A stretch of DNA of 64,000 bases, from positions 13,569,001 to 13,633,000 of the forward strand of contig OU015541.1 in NCBI GenBank assembly GCA_907165065.1, read 5' to 3'. The number at the start of each line of letters is the position of its first letter. Within the stretch, counting starts at the first letter, position 1. The DNA is from Caprimulgus europaeus. Its lineage: Eukaryota; Chordata; Aves; Caprimulgiformes; Caprimulgidae. Positions 37,247-50,100 of the stretch are shown here, in pieces. A program made the translations under genes and the position numbers. The notes under the pieces were generated by a model. That model was not told the DNA's origin. It saw only the letters and a list, made by a program, of their open reading frames with translations, and made no database searches.

Positions 37247-38870
37247 CAGCATGACCTGTCCCTGCTGAGCAGAACTGTAGCAGCAGCAGTGTCCTGATGA
37301 GCAGGTCCCTTGAATATCCGCTGTCTGCCCTGGGAAGGACACCTTCACCTCTGGAATTGAATGTACAAAGGCTACAAGCGAGGGAGAGGCTGGCTCTGGG
37401 GAGGCTGCGTCTCCCTGCCGTGTCCACGCCTGGGAGGAACCTGTGCCTCGTGCTCCAGATGGGTATCCAGCATCTGAGGTTCAGCCTCCTGCACAGAGGA
37501 ACTCGTCCTCCTCCCTTCTCAGCACCTCCTTCTTGATTTTTAATTTTATTGGGTTGTTTTTTTTTTGGGGGGGGGAAGGGTGTTGTTAATTAACTTTACG
37601 TAATTAAGGAGCCCTGGCACCTTGTGCACAGTGGGAAGGGATTTTGGGGGTTGGAGGGGAAGTGGCGCTGGAGTTAGTGAATGCAGACAGGCAGGGGAGG
37701 TGCATGTGCTGCTGTTCACCTGCCAGCTAAGCTTCCTTTTCTCCTTGGGAGTGTTGCAGGCTGCAGGAGAACTTAAAAACACTCTCACATCCTAACTGGA
37801 TAGCTGCAGTGTAGTCCTGCATCCACTGTCCAAGCCTGGGGCTAGCAAAGGTCCCCTGGGCTGGAAGGGAGTGGGGCAAGGCTCAAGGGAGTTCTGTGCT
37901 TTAAACAGGGGTGTTAGAGCAGTTTGGTTCTGAGACCTGCTCCTTCCTAACTGTGTGGTGACAGCCCACGTGTTTTCCCAATCCAGGGTCCTTCACTGGC
38001 CCTAGACCTGGTCTAGGGGGAAAACTCTTGGTCTGAGGTGCTCTGCAGAGCGCTGCTTCCACGGCTGACATCAGGGGCTGCCCAGCTGGATGCTCCTTTG
38101 GAGGCGCAGGGCAGGAGTGGGGCTGTCAATACCAAAGGATGGAGAGGGAACAAAGCCCTGCAGAGGCACCTCTCCCACTGCAGGCAAACCAGGTGCTGGG
38201 TCAGAGTGTGCCACAACCATTGCTACAGCAAAGAATTAGTCCTAGATGATGTTTAAAAAGCAGTGGAAGATGTGTAGAGCTCGTTTTTGCTTAAATCTGA
38301 CGTGGCTTTAGGATGATGAGAGGAAAATACCTGAAACCTCCATCCCAAGAGCCTGAACATCACAAGAGTACTGCCAAAGCCATTCTTCAAATGAATTACA
38401 TTTAACTCCAGCCTGGCTTGAGCTGGGAGAGACACCTCCTTTGTAATGTCTGTATGAAATCTGCATGTGAGCTGTTTGATTTGCACTTAAACCAAAGGAG
38501 AAATGGGCTTTAAAAACTTGCTGCAGCAGCTGTTTCGTACAGGCTGTACCTGCCAACTGAGCTGACAAGGGATGAGGCAGCTGCCTCTGTGGCTGGTTGC
38601 TCAAGGTGAGTGGTGCAGGTGCTGTTGTCCAAGTCCCAAGTCTCAGTTCTTACTGCTGCTCTCACCGGCATGGCACTCTGTGACCTGTAACCCCCGTGCG
38701 TGCCAGTGTCCCACGTGCCCCCCGCAGCTCTGTGCCACTGAATCGTGCCACCTCCCTGACAAGGATTCCTAAATCATCTCTCCTCCTCTGGAACTCTTCA
38801 TCTGTTGTGTAATTTTGGCTGGAAACAGCTAGAATTTTATGCAAAATGGAATAAAATTCAAGGAAACAAA
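37247..38870 (+). other. ACSS2: ACSS2 3' UTR (inferred)
   Basis: Non-coding sequence from the TAG stop to the first good AATAAA on this strand. It contains a T10G9 homopolymer junction at 37557-37575. The length (about 1.6 kb) depends on the poly(A) site chosen. Confidence 0.6.
38850..38855 (+). terminator. ACSS2: Candidate ACSS2 poly(A) signal AATAAA
   Basis: AATAAA is followed about 35 bases later by a GT-rich stretch (GAGTGTGTGTGGG), the usual downstream element. A second AATAAA at 40419-40424 could serve a longer transcript running into the GSS 3' region. Confidence 0.6.
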
Positions 38871-38889
38871 ATGGAAATGGGCTTAGAGT

Positions 38890-41053
38890 GTGTGTGGGCT
38901 GTAGGGGCTTGGGGTGCTCAGACAGTGCTGTTGGACCTGCTGTGCCCTAACTGGGGGAGGGCTTTGGGGACAGGGAGGTGGTGACTGCCAGTATGATGCT
39001 TTTTCATGGCTGTGACTCAGTCTGTGCAAGGGCAAAAGCTCCATTTCCAGGGCTGCAGGCTGTGCCTCAGTTTCTCCCTGGTCTCCAGCCAACATTTGTC
39101 TGCCAAGGAATCTCAGGGCTATGGCTAAGCCTTGCCACCACCAGCCTCTGCCTCTCCACTCTTTCGTCCCCAGTGTCACCTTCAGTTCAGGCTTCACCAG
39201 CAACTCAGGGGCTGTGGTACAATGCTGTCCTGCTCCCAGCCACAACTGACCTTGTGCTCTTGCTGCTCCTGCACAAGTCCAGCCACAGCTTCATGCTAAG
39301 GGTGCTTTCTCCTGGAGACCATCTTACCTGGTCCCCCTCACCCCAGCAGTTCTTCAGCCACTGGTTGTGCTGGGCCAGCACAGCAGAGCCAAGTGCCAGG
39401 ACACAGCTCCAGCACGGTGCTGTGCAGTCTTACAGCAACCAGAGCAGAAATTCTGGGTTGGCTTTAGCTTGTCCCTGGTGTGAAGGTACATGAAGGGGCC
39501 GTGCATAGGGAGGAGGCAAACGCCCGCCCTTTGCAGCTAGACTGACAAATGGCACAAGAAGTGTTCAGATTGCACATGTTTTAATCTCTGGCTGGGGGTA
39601 ATCAACCCCCCCAACAAAAAACCACCACCCAGGAACTGTAGAATCAATCACACTTACAGACCTGGCCTCTCCAGGGTGACAGGTTGGTGACTGAGGCACA
39701 CAGCACCGCAGCTCTGTCCGTCTGCATGTTCATTCTTCAGGAATACTCAGCTTGAGGCTGCTTCTCTTTGCTAAAAGGGCAGAGCTGAGGCTGCCAGGGC
39801 ACTGCCAGAAAGCTGCATCTTTTATGTCTCTCCCCTTGAACTGCTTGGCTGAGGAGGAAGAGGCACAAGACCTTGGGAAGGAGAGCCAGGACTGCTCCAC
39901 ACCCTTCAGCGCTGCACTGATCCCACTGATCATGAAAGCTGGAGGGAGACGTCTCACCCTCCACTGCTGCTGGTCCCAGAGTGAAGCCCTTGCAGCCCCA
40001 CCTGCAATTCCTCTGCCTCTTTACCATAAAGCTCCCAGTCTCAGCTCACGCCCATGTTTCAGCACAGCCATTACCGTGGTCAGGGCTCCCTGACCCTGCT
40101 CTTGGGCTGTGCAGACCAGGTGGGAGATGCTCGGTGCAGGACTTGCTGGGGGATGCACTGGACAAGCCCTTGGGGATTTGGGATTTAGCAACACGGTGGC
40201 TGTGACACGAGGTTCCAATTCACCATCATGCTGGGATCTGCCACCATTGTTGAAGGATTCTTATGCCAACCCAGGGGGGAATGTGTTGGACCAGGCTGCA
40301 GGAGGCAAGGGGAGCAGATGCAGCCCTCCCACAGGAGGGCATGGCCTGGCCCGTGCTTGCTGCCCTGCTCCCTGCCTCTCCTGGTGCAGGGGCACTATCT
40401 GGGATGCTGACCTGGTCCAATAAAATGGGAAGTGGGCAAAGCAAAAGGCCCTTGAGCAAATTACACCCGGGCACCCGTCCCCTGCACAGGAGCCCTGAGG
40501 GTCTTCAGGCATGGAGAAATGTAGAAATCAGGGCAGCAGCAACTGAACAAGGGCTGGGGGGGCCATGGGCATGTGGAGCAGGGCTCCCCTCTTTAACCTG
40601 GAAAGCAGTGAGGCAGCTGGAGGCTGGTAATTGCACATCTGCCTTTCTCCTCCCAGTCCCTAGGCTTTGGGTTTTTGTGTCTCCAGAAATAATGCAGCAT
40701 AAACAAGCACAAAACCAGGAACAGCATGAGTGCCTGGCCTGGCACGCTCACCCTTCAGCTTTGCTGTACATACCCCTGCCCACAAACCAGACCCCAAGGA
40801 AACACCTGGACCAACGCAGTCCTGCGAGGTCACAGCACGGGGCAGAGCCCAACAACAGGCAGAGCCAGGGAGTCCCTTCTTCCTGCAGGAGGAAGTGCAG
40901 AGGAGAAGCTGGCACTGGCACACAGGATGTTGTGTCCACACAGTCCTGTCCTTACACGTCAGACCTTGGTAAGCACACCCAAAGGAGAACATCGCTGTGG
41001 CAGAGCAGCTCTGTGGGCAGCAGAGCGAGGTGGGCAGGAGGAGCATCACCTCC
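38890..41053. other. Tail-to-tail interval between ACSS2 and GSS
   Basis: No coding exon or repeat recognised. It likely includes the GSS 3' UTR on the minus strand. Confidence 0.6.
39580..39585 (-). terminator. GSS: Possible GSS poly(A) signal ATTAAA
   Basis: On the minus strand ATTAAA lies 1.47 kb beyond the GSS stop and is followed by T/G-rich sequence. I saw no AATAAA on that strand closer to the stop, so this is a best guess. Confidence 0.35.
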
Positions 41054-41177
41054 TCACACCAAGTAAGGAGTGTCCAGCACAGCCACCCCAGCTGCCACCC
41101 CGCCGTCCGCGTGCTCGATGGCCTTTGTCCGCAGGAGGTGGCCAGCAGCCTTGTTCATCACCATCTCCTTGCCTTGC
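41054..41177 (-). CDS. GSS: GSS coding exon 12, stop TGA (residues 434-474)
   Basis: Encodes [40 protein letters not shown] and stop TGA at 41056-41054. Contains R450, K452 and D458. Acceptor ttcacag. Confidence 0.97.
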
Positions 41178-44100
41178 CTGTGAAGAAAAGGGCACCTGAG
41201 CACCTGCAGAGCAGAAAGCTCACAGCATCTCATCTTGGACAATCTAATTCACATTCTTGCCACAGCACAAAGCAGGTAACGGGCAGGTAACAGCCCCAGG
41301 GCTAACACAGAGGTCTCTGCAGACAACAGGGCTGCGCCTGTTTGCGCAGTGCCCCTTCTCAGCTGGGCCTTTTGGGTCTGACTGCTGTGCACACAGCAGT
41401 GTCTGGGTCTGAACGCTGCCACAGTACATTTGTTTCAAAAACTGTACAAGAAGGACTTTAATTTATAAGCTATGGAAACATTTCTGTGGGCCTATGGGGG
41501 TTTTAAACAAAAGCAGCAGCTATTTAAGGTTGAACACGACTGCATTAAGCCTTCAGATATTTTTGAGATCACCAGGGCTTCAAAAAACCACGTGGCTGCA
41601 TCCAGAGCCTGAGAATTACTCCCAGAAAACAGGGATGAAACACACCAGTTCCACCAGTAACCACCAGCACCAGCTCAATGTTTTTTTCAACAGCTCATTT
41701 GGCAGCAGGTACCGAGCAGCAGTTCAGGTTTGAACACAGCGCTCAGAGAGCTGCTGACAGCAGCAGAGACTGAACAATCACATCTGTCCCCTGTACCTCC
41801 ACCTCCCCAGAGACATCTGTCCTGCTGCTGTGCTCAGACAGCGCAGAGGGGACCAAGCCAAGCACTGGCTGCAGCAGGTAACCACCCCTAACACAAGCAA
41901 GTTTCTCACCTGACATAAACACCAAAAATACCGAGCTCCGAGATGCAGTCGGACACTTGTAAGGGACTGTGAGCCCTCAGCAAGTAGTTCCTCGCTGGCT
42001 GAGGTTTGATCTTATCCATCAAGATGTAGGAGGTTCTCTCAGGGCTGTCTCTGATCTTCTCCAGAACCTGCCTGAGCTCTTCACCATAGAGGTTGTTCCC
42101 TGACAACAAAACCAGCACGTCAAGCACTTCCCAGCACAGCAGAAGCTGTTGGCCCCAGCTACGCAGCCCCAAACAGACCCAGCCTCTGCCTCCCTATGTG
42201 CTGCCTGGGCTCCCCACACCCCAGCTCTGGGGCCTAGGGAGCTCCCCCAGGAGCAGCACTGCCTTACTGCCATGGCTAGTCCCCATGGCTACCAGTAGCT
42301 ACAAGTCACTCCACCCCACCTTCTATCCCTCAGCACAGGACTAGGAGCCATCACAGAGCTCCTGCCTCTCCTGGGTACAGCACAGACCACAGTGAAAGCC
42401 CACAGGGACCCAGCCCAGCTCGTACCTCCACCTTCTCGCTGTGGCTTCAGCACAAAGCGGTCGGGGTCAGCGATGGCCGTAGCAGCTATCTTGTCACCCT
42501 CTTCGCCCTGGCAGTAAAGGAGGCAACAGCAAAACGTCAGGTAGGAGCAGGGGCTCCTCAACAGACCTCTCTGAGCAGGATCAACAGGGTCCTCCAGAGA
42601 CCACAACAAAGCCCTCTCATCTTCTTAACCGAAGGGAAGCATCACACAGGCCAAGCACATGCCTGCATGTTCCCTCCTGCTGCAGCCCCGCTCGTGCTCA
42701 CCATGTCCAGGGAGTAGAGCCCAGCAAACGTTGCTCTTATCCGAGCCACAGCCTCGGCGCGGCCGGGCAGCAACCTCTCCAGCATCCCCGGCCGGCTCAG
42801 CTCCTGCTGCACCTTCTTGGTGCCTGCGAGCTGGGTAGCAATGTCAGGGCACTTCACTGCCCTCGATCTCTCCAGCAGCAACCGTGCCTCCCAGTTCTGA
42901 GACAGGAAAAGAGCAACAACCCCATCAGGATTTTAAAAATAAAAATACAAATAAAGTTTTCCCCAATCTTTTCTGTTCAGTTATTGACTTATGATTTACC
43001 TCCTGCCTCCCTGCCTGGCAGGGATGGGGAGTGGGAATAGCACTCTGGAGACAAGCAGACATGCATACATGGATTTCCCACCACCTCTGTCTCCACTGAC
43101 TGTGCCTGCACCCCCTCCCCAGCTTGTCCAATGCTGCCACCTCCAGACAACAGCAAGATCTGATCTGTATTATTATTACTTGCAACCTAATAGTCCTGGC
43201 AGAGACAGAGTGTGATCTGTAGATCGAGCCTAAGCCCTTTAACCAGGTGCTAACACCTGTGTTAACCCGTTATGGAAAGCAGCAATTCAGTGCTGCGGGA
43301 AGAGGTCACCACATGAGGGGTTACAGGAGAAGAAAGCCACTCCCTGCCTGAGTGCCAGGGACAGCCACGTGCACTGCAGAGTCACAGCTTCCCAGTGCTC
43401 TCAGCCACACTGGACAGGACTAACCCCCCCCAGGAGAGGACAGGTGCCCCTGGAATCATGGGGTGTTTCAAACTCACTGGGCAAAGCCACAGCGTGGGCG
43501 GCTTCTGGGAGCAGAGTGGTCAGCACTGACCTGCTGGTCGTAGTTCTTTGGCACGTAGCCCTCTCTGTAGTACACCACTGCTACCTCCTGGCCATCCCTG
43601 GAACAGAAACCAGAGCATTCAGAGAACCAGCCCAGTCACTGCCCACACCCTCCAGCACCAAAGGACCAACGAGGTGAGGCAGACGAGGCGTCACAGCGTT
43701 TGCCTCTTCTCCTTGGCCTCCTGGGCTGTTCTGCTCCTGGCTGGCTCTGCCAGAGAAAGCTGAGCACTTCACGCCCCAGCTCCTCTCCACTTAGCCCCAG
43801 CTGGCTTGGTCTGTCCTGAGACACAGGGAGGTGACCCCAGGCCTCTGCCCTGACTAAAATTTATGTCTCAGTAACTCAGGCATCCGGCCCAGCACGGAGA
43901 TAAGAACCTATTTTTTTAATAGCTTTTGCTACCTGGGAGCTGGGAGGGAACAGGATCCTCCTCCAGTGACAATTCAAGGCAGAACATCAACTCAACATCC
44001 TGCCAGGGCAGGGCTGTCAGTGTACCTGTAGCACCACACACCCCAAGCTCTGGCCACACAAACTGTGCCCATGGTCAGGGAAAGCAGCACAGAAACTGCT

Positions 44101-47100
44101 GGCAGCCAGGCAGCACAATTGCAAAGGCGTTCACCAGAAAGAGGAGAGGCTGCTCTGGAGGAAGGACAGGGGATACACTTTCCCCTGAACTGTCTGGCAA
44201 TGACAAATGCATTCGTTAATTAAACACAGCAGAGGCACCAAAGGTCAAACCATGGAAAAATTAACCTAACTACAGAAAAAACATTGGCATGAAACCATAT
44301 CTTCCTTTAGGCTCGTACAGCTCCAAGCACATTCCCCTGGAAACAGGACAAATGTCACACTTGGGACCAACTGCTACCACTTGTGAGTCTGTGACCCACG
44401 TATCCTGGCTTCTACAGGGAGTGGGCAAGATGCTGAGTGCATCCAAAACCAAGAGATACCATGAGGACATGTAATGCTTCGTCCTCTAGCACTAAAAACC
44501 CAGCCCAACTCCCACTGGCAGAGCATCCCATGAACAGTAAACAGGAAATGTCTTTGTGGAAGCCTCTGGAATAGCCAGGACGCTTTGTAGCAGATGTATG
44601 TGGAGGAAGTAAAGATCCCACAGAGCTCTGAGAGCTGCAGCCTGAAGGAGGGAAACTGTATTTCCAGCTGAAAGGGACTGGTGTGCGTATGCAAAATGTC
44701 ACCACTGTGAAAACAAAACCACTTCAGCTCTAGGGGGAAACAGCAGCCTGGAGCAGAGAAGAGAAGTGCTTTCTCAGAAAGTTACTATTTACACTCAAAA
44801 GGTACCACCAGCTTTGGCTGAAAATTCCTGTTTACAGCCCTGTGTGCCCAACACACAGGCAGGGACGTGCACCTTGGCTCATACTCACATATAGAGCCTC
44901 TTGGCATCATCCAGGGACCCCTTTTCAAACACATCTCTGAACCGCTTCCTGATGACCCGTATGTTCCTGTTAACAGAGGAAGGGGAGAGTCACCAGGCTG
45001 GGCAGTTACTGGAGCCAGAAATCACAGGTGGCACTGGTGGCTCCAGCAAGGAGGGTCTGTAGGGTCCTTCACAAATAATCTCAGGCTTTGTACTAGGGAG
45101 CCAGAGGAATCCTACAGACCAAAACAGCCCCTCTTTGTAGCACCTGTCCTGTATCCTGCCCAAATACTGCAGGAAGCAGAACAAGTGCCTGAGCACCCTG
45201 GATTTCTCCATACTCACTTTTCACTTCCTAAAGTGCTTCTAAGATAAATCAGTACTTTGCTTATTTTTTACCCCTACACAACAGATTCACTCACTGTTGG
45301 CTTCGAAGCCAAGAACTGCAGACAGAGGAGTGAGTGACTTCCTGCATGTTCCACCTCCTTCATGCTTTGGAGTCTTTCCTCCACGCAGTGGCAGTGTGGA
45401 CTTGCTGATCTGCAGAGCCAGTGCCATGCAGCTGCCACTGCTCCAGCACGGGCTCAGGGCCAGGGCTCATCAAAACACCTCCTTCTCCGAGTCCTTTACT
45501 CCACTGCTGCGTTACTTTGCCCACATCTTTGCCCATTGGTTTGAAGCTTCGTTAATTAAGCTTTTATGAAATACCCCGTGCCCAGTCCCAAGTCACAGAG
45601 CAAGCAGGACACTCATTAACCCCGCTCTGCTCCTTATTGTCCCATCTGAGAGACGTGGCCCACAGTAAAGCTACCACTGGTGCAGCTCTGAGGACTACAC
45701 AGGCACAAAATCAGCAAGGAATCAGCCCTGGAGACCAGAGGCTTTGGTGGCTGCTGGTATTTCCAGTAAAGAGCTGGTGGGAAGCTTTGGGAGGCTGGTG
45801 AGATTAAGGTGGGTGCTGAGGCTAGGCAGGAGGCAACCAAAGCTGTTACACAGCTGACGCTGAAGTGAGCTGTGTAACAGACCACAGAGATAAGTCCAAG
45901 ATAAAGACAGGCCCTCTCACAGTCCCAGGAACCACAAAGTGTTCTGACTTTATCCTTGAGCAGGTGACCAAGTTAAAAGCTAACAGATTCTGCACACCTC
46001 CATCTTTCCTTGGCCTGCTCCTTTGCTCCTGCCACCACACCATGCCTGCTGGAGAGCCTGGAGATGCCCCATGAGCTGCCCTGAGGGAAACACCATGACC
46101 TGGCAGCAGTTCCCTCTGCTTCCTTTTTCCAAAACTGTACCATCTCCTTCCTTTCCCATCCCAGGAACATTCAACCTTTACCTGTTCCAAAGCTCATTTT
46201 CTACACATCGCTGATCAAAAATGTTCCTCTGGATTTCCTCCACCAGAAACATCACCACAGCACTGGAAGAGATACCAAGGACAGAATTAAACCCAGGAAC
46301 ACTCCACGTGCACCCAGGATATGTGATTCAAGCTTCCTGCACTGCTCCTCCCCATTTTCTCCAGTGTTTCTAAGGGTCAGCACACAAACAGAGAGCAGTA
46401 CTGATCCTGCCTCATTACCAAACCAGCACAGGGCATAAGCAGAAGGGCAGGAGGAAAAGCAAGCTCTGTGCTGGGCTGTTGAAGCACCCAACTCCTCCAG
46501 GGTCCCTCTGCACCTCTCTGCCTTCATGACACAGCAGCCTTGTGTGCTAAGACAACAGCACTGCTCTTCCCAGGGTGCCAGAGGCTTTTTGAGAGCAGCC
46601 TGTCTAGCAAACAGGCATCTTTCAGAAAGCACCATTTGGAAACCAAACACGTGCATCCCCACAGGAGACAAGATAACCCAGCCTCCAGCACCTCCTCTCC
46701 CCTTACCTTTCAGAACCATAGAGCTCCCAAGCTTTGGCAATACCCAAGGCAAGCCCCTTGGATGGGTTGTTGGGCAGCAGGTGTGATGCCTCCTTAGCTT
46801 TTCCCAGCACTTTCAACACCTGCCTGTGGAATAAGTAAATAATAATAAAAAAAGCTATAAAAGCCATGACAGCCTTTGATCAGCCCCAGGGAGCAGGAGT
46901 TTGGAGAGCACACACAGAGAGGCAGTGCAGCAGGCCATGCAGTCAGCTGCTGCAGCGCCTGGCAGCAGGGGCCAGAGCCACTCCCTTACCCGTGGACAGC
47001 CGCAGTGCGGGAGGTGAGGCCTCCAAAGCTGGCAGCAATGGTGTTTATTTCTATCTGCTTCAGCGCCGGTGTCCCATCCACCCCACAGTCAAACATGTAA

Positions 47101-50100
47101 TCAGAGCGGTTTATGCCTAAAAACACAGACTGAAACAGAGGGGAAGTTGCCTTTAACTGCAAAACCCTTTGATGACCTCACTTCAAAATCCTCCTGGGGC
47201 AGATTCAGTCACCTTCATTTTGATAAAAACCTCTGCAAGATGTGTCCATGGGTGATTTGTCCCTTGCTCAAGGCCCACAGCCACCCTCAATACTCCAGAG
47301 GAGTTAATAACACTCGTGAGACTAAAGGAGCTTCTGCAGTGACAGCCTGTCCAGCACACATCCCAACACAGCACACGTCCTTGTGCTCTCCTGAGGCTCC
47401 CAGGGGACACAGATAAACCATCCTAACTCCTCCCAGGCAAGGCCTGACTGTTTCCAGCAGCACTAACCAAAGGGCACGACTGTCAAACAGGGCAAGGTCC
47501 TGAGCTCCCAGGCTGTAACCGAGACACCACAGTGCAGGGAGTGAGCAGCCTGACTACAGGACAGCTCAAAGCCCAGAGCAGCAAGCTTGCAGACAGAGAG
47601 CAGGCAATCCACTGCAATGCCAAGGGGCACAGCTGCCAACAGCTGGGGTCTCCTGCCAAGGTACCTGAGCCAGGCCTTCCTCCAACACTTGCACATGGAT
47701 TCTGAAGAGCTGAGCTGTGAAGTCATCGACCTTGATGGTGCTAGAGAGAAAGAAAGACCAGATCAGCCCCTTTACACCATCACAGAGGAATAAGAAAATT
47801 AATTCTTCTTCAGGAAAAAGCCTTACCAGGGACACTCTCCAGCACAAATGGCAGGGCTGTGGCTAGACCAAGTCCTACAGCACAGTTAAACATCTCACCC
47901 TGAACGTGCTCTTCATCAGGGCCACAGTGCATAACGCAAATCCAGTGTGCCCAGCACAGCCACTCTACAAAGAGCACCGCTGTGCAGAGGTGACTTTCAT
48001 CTGCAAGGGCAGAGAGATGGGACAAGCAAAAGCAAAGAAATGCAGCAGAATTCTGCAGATACAGGACAGATACAGAAATGAGAAGCCTCCCTGTGCCTGC
48101 ACACACAGTTCACAAGTTTCATCAAATTCCCCGTCCTGTTGGGCTCCAAATCCCACGCGCTGTGGTGCCAAGTGCTTCAGTGGCCTTGCTAGAGCAGGTC
48201 TGGTTTTCCTTCAGGTTCCCAAATTCCAGAGCCAATGGTGAGCAGCACCTCCAAGGAGCTGCCCTGAACCACTGTGGAGGAGGCAGTGAATGCACACACG
48301 CCCCAGGCGCTGCGTTCCTCGAGCACAGGTACAAACACACCCCCAGAAGCTCTGGCTGCAGCCAGCTCTGGAATAGGTGCAAGCACTGGGAGCAGTGAGG
48401 GGTCAGGCTTTAGTGACACAAGAATGATGGTGGAAAATGATCTCCTTTGCTCCATCCCAGTGCCAGAGAGCCATCAGCACCTGCACAGACAGGCAGCACA
48501 GAACAGGTAGCAGGAAGGGAAATAGGTTTTGTGTGGAAGCATCAGCCCTACAGATGACGGGGGTCACAGTCAGGGATGGTCCCTCCAGCACAGAGCAACA
48601 GCCACAGGTAAATCCAGCAGAGTTCACAAGCCAAAACTGATCAGTCCTCTAGCATCCAGAGCTTGTGGGTCACCTTCCTGGCATGGCTGGGAAAGCAGGG
48701 GACACGGGGTGACTGATCAGAGGTAGGTGTGGGGGAAGGAACAAATACCTTCTCTTCATAACTGTGGGCAGGCAGCAGAGCTGGTGGTTATTGGATAACC
48801 ACAGGCAGATGCAAAATGAGACTAAGAAACCAAATCCAGGACTCAAAGAAGACTCCAGCAACTTGAATCTAAGGCCCAGGGGGCAGCAAGCTCACAAGCT
48901 TAAAACACTGACAAAACTGAGGATCATTGCAGGGAGTCAACTCTTGGCCAGATGTCCAACCTTCTGAGGCCCAAGGAGACCTCAAAACACAGAGACTTGA
49001 TGGAAATCAATCTTAGGACAAATAATGCAGCAAAGGAGAAAGGTTTTGCAGAGGACAGGAGTGCCTGCCCTAGCTTGAAGGACATGAATGGACAGAGGTA
49101 GGAATGCCTGAAAGGTGATAAATGCTTTGCATTTAAAGCATTTAATTAAAACACAACATGCAAGAAAGTTACCTGGCCAGAGTGTGCTCCAGGAATTCTT
49201 TGTTTTGACTGATAGCATCCACCAGCAGGTTAAAGTCTTGCTGAACAGCATAGGCCTGTTCAAACAGGGCACTCGGTACCACAGACGGGAGCAGCGTGAA
49301 GGGAGCATAATTCACCACCTGCAAGCAAGGACATGGCAGGGGAGCAGACAGGTCTGTGCAGCTGCAGTGGGACTAAAGAGACTCTGCAAAGCCACCCTCA
49401 GTCCTCCTCGGTGCACCCTGGACAGACACGTGGCCTCAACCCTGCTGACCCCTGACTTGGGAGGGCTTTGCTTTCTGAGCTGTCTGCAGGGCACTGTGGA
49501 GGCAGGAGCAGCTGCCCCAGAGCTCGAGGCGGGCTGAGTGCTTCCCTCCAAAGGATGCTCTGTTTCCACGGGAACTGGAGAGCACTGTCTCCAAAACGTC
49601 TCTGTTTCAGAGAAAAGGTGAATTTGCCAGTCCTGGATTTTGGCCATCAGAGTCACTTCCTTTGATCTCTGCTCACTGAGTCCCAGGGCTGACTCCAGAC
49701 CCAGGGCTCACCCCACAGCTCAGACACAGGGCCACCCCTCAAGCCAAAATATTACACCAGAGAGAAGTTCCCAATTCACCTTGATTTTCACACGAGACAG
49801 AGGACACTGGCAGTGTGTTTGGCCTCTCCTCCCAGGCTCCCTCTTCCTCTGACCCTCTGAGGTTTCCTCAAAGCCCTGACCTAATCATGGGGTTGACATG
49901 AAGAAGCAGCCCCTGTGACAGAGACCTCCCACATCATACCTCTGCCAGCTCCCAACACAGCTGCCTGCTTGTGCCCTGGCTCCTCAGGGACTCGTCTTTG
50001 ACAGTGTCCCACTCCTCTTGCACAGGGGTATTTCTTTCTCTGGGACCCCTCATGGCATCCCCCTCCAACAGATCGAGCCCCCTGTTGGCACCGCTGCCCC

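Noticed and set aside
47101..47129. TTTTTAG acceptor for GSS exon 4, 12 nt downstream of the one chosen
   Set aside because: It would drop the conserved SVFL (human TVFL); the upstream CTGTTTCAG keeps frame and length identical to human.
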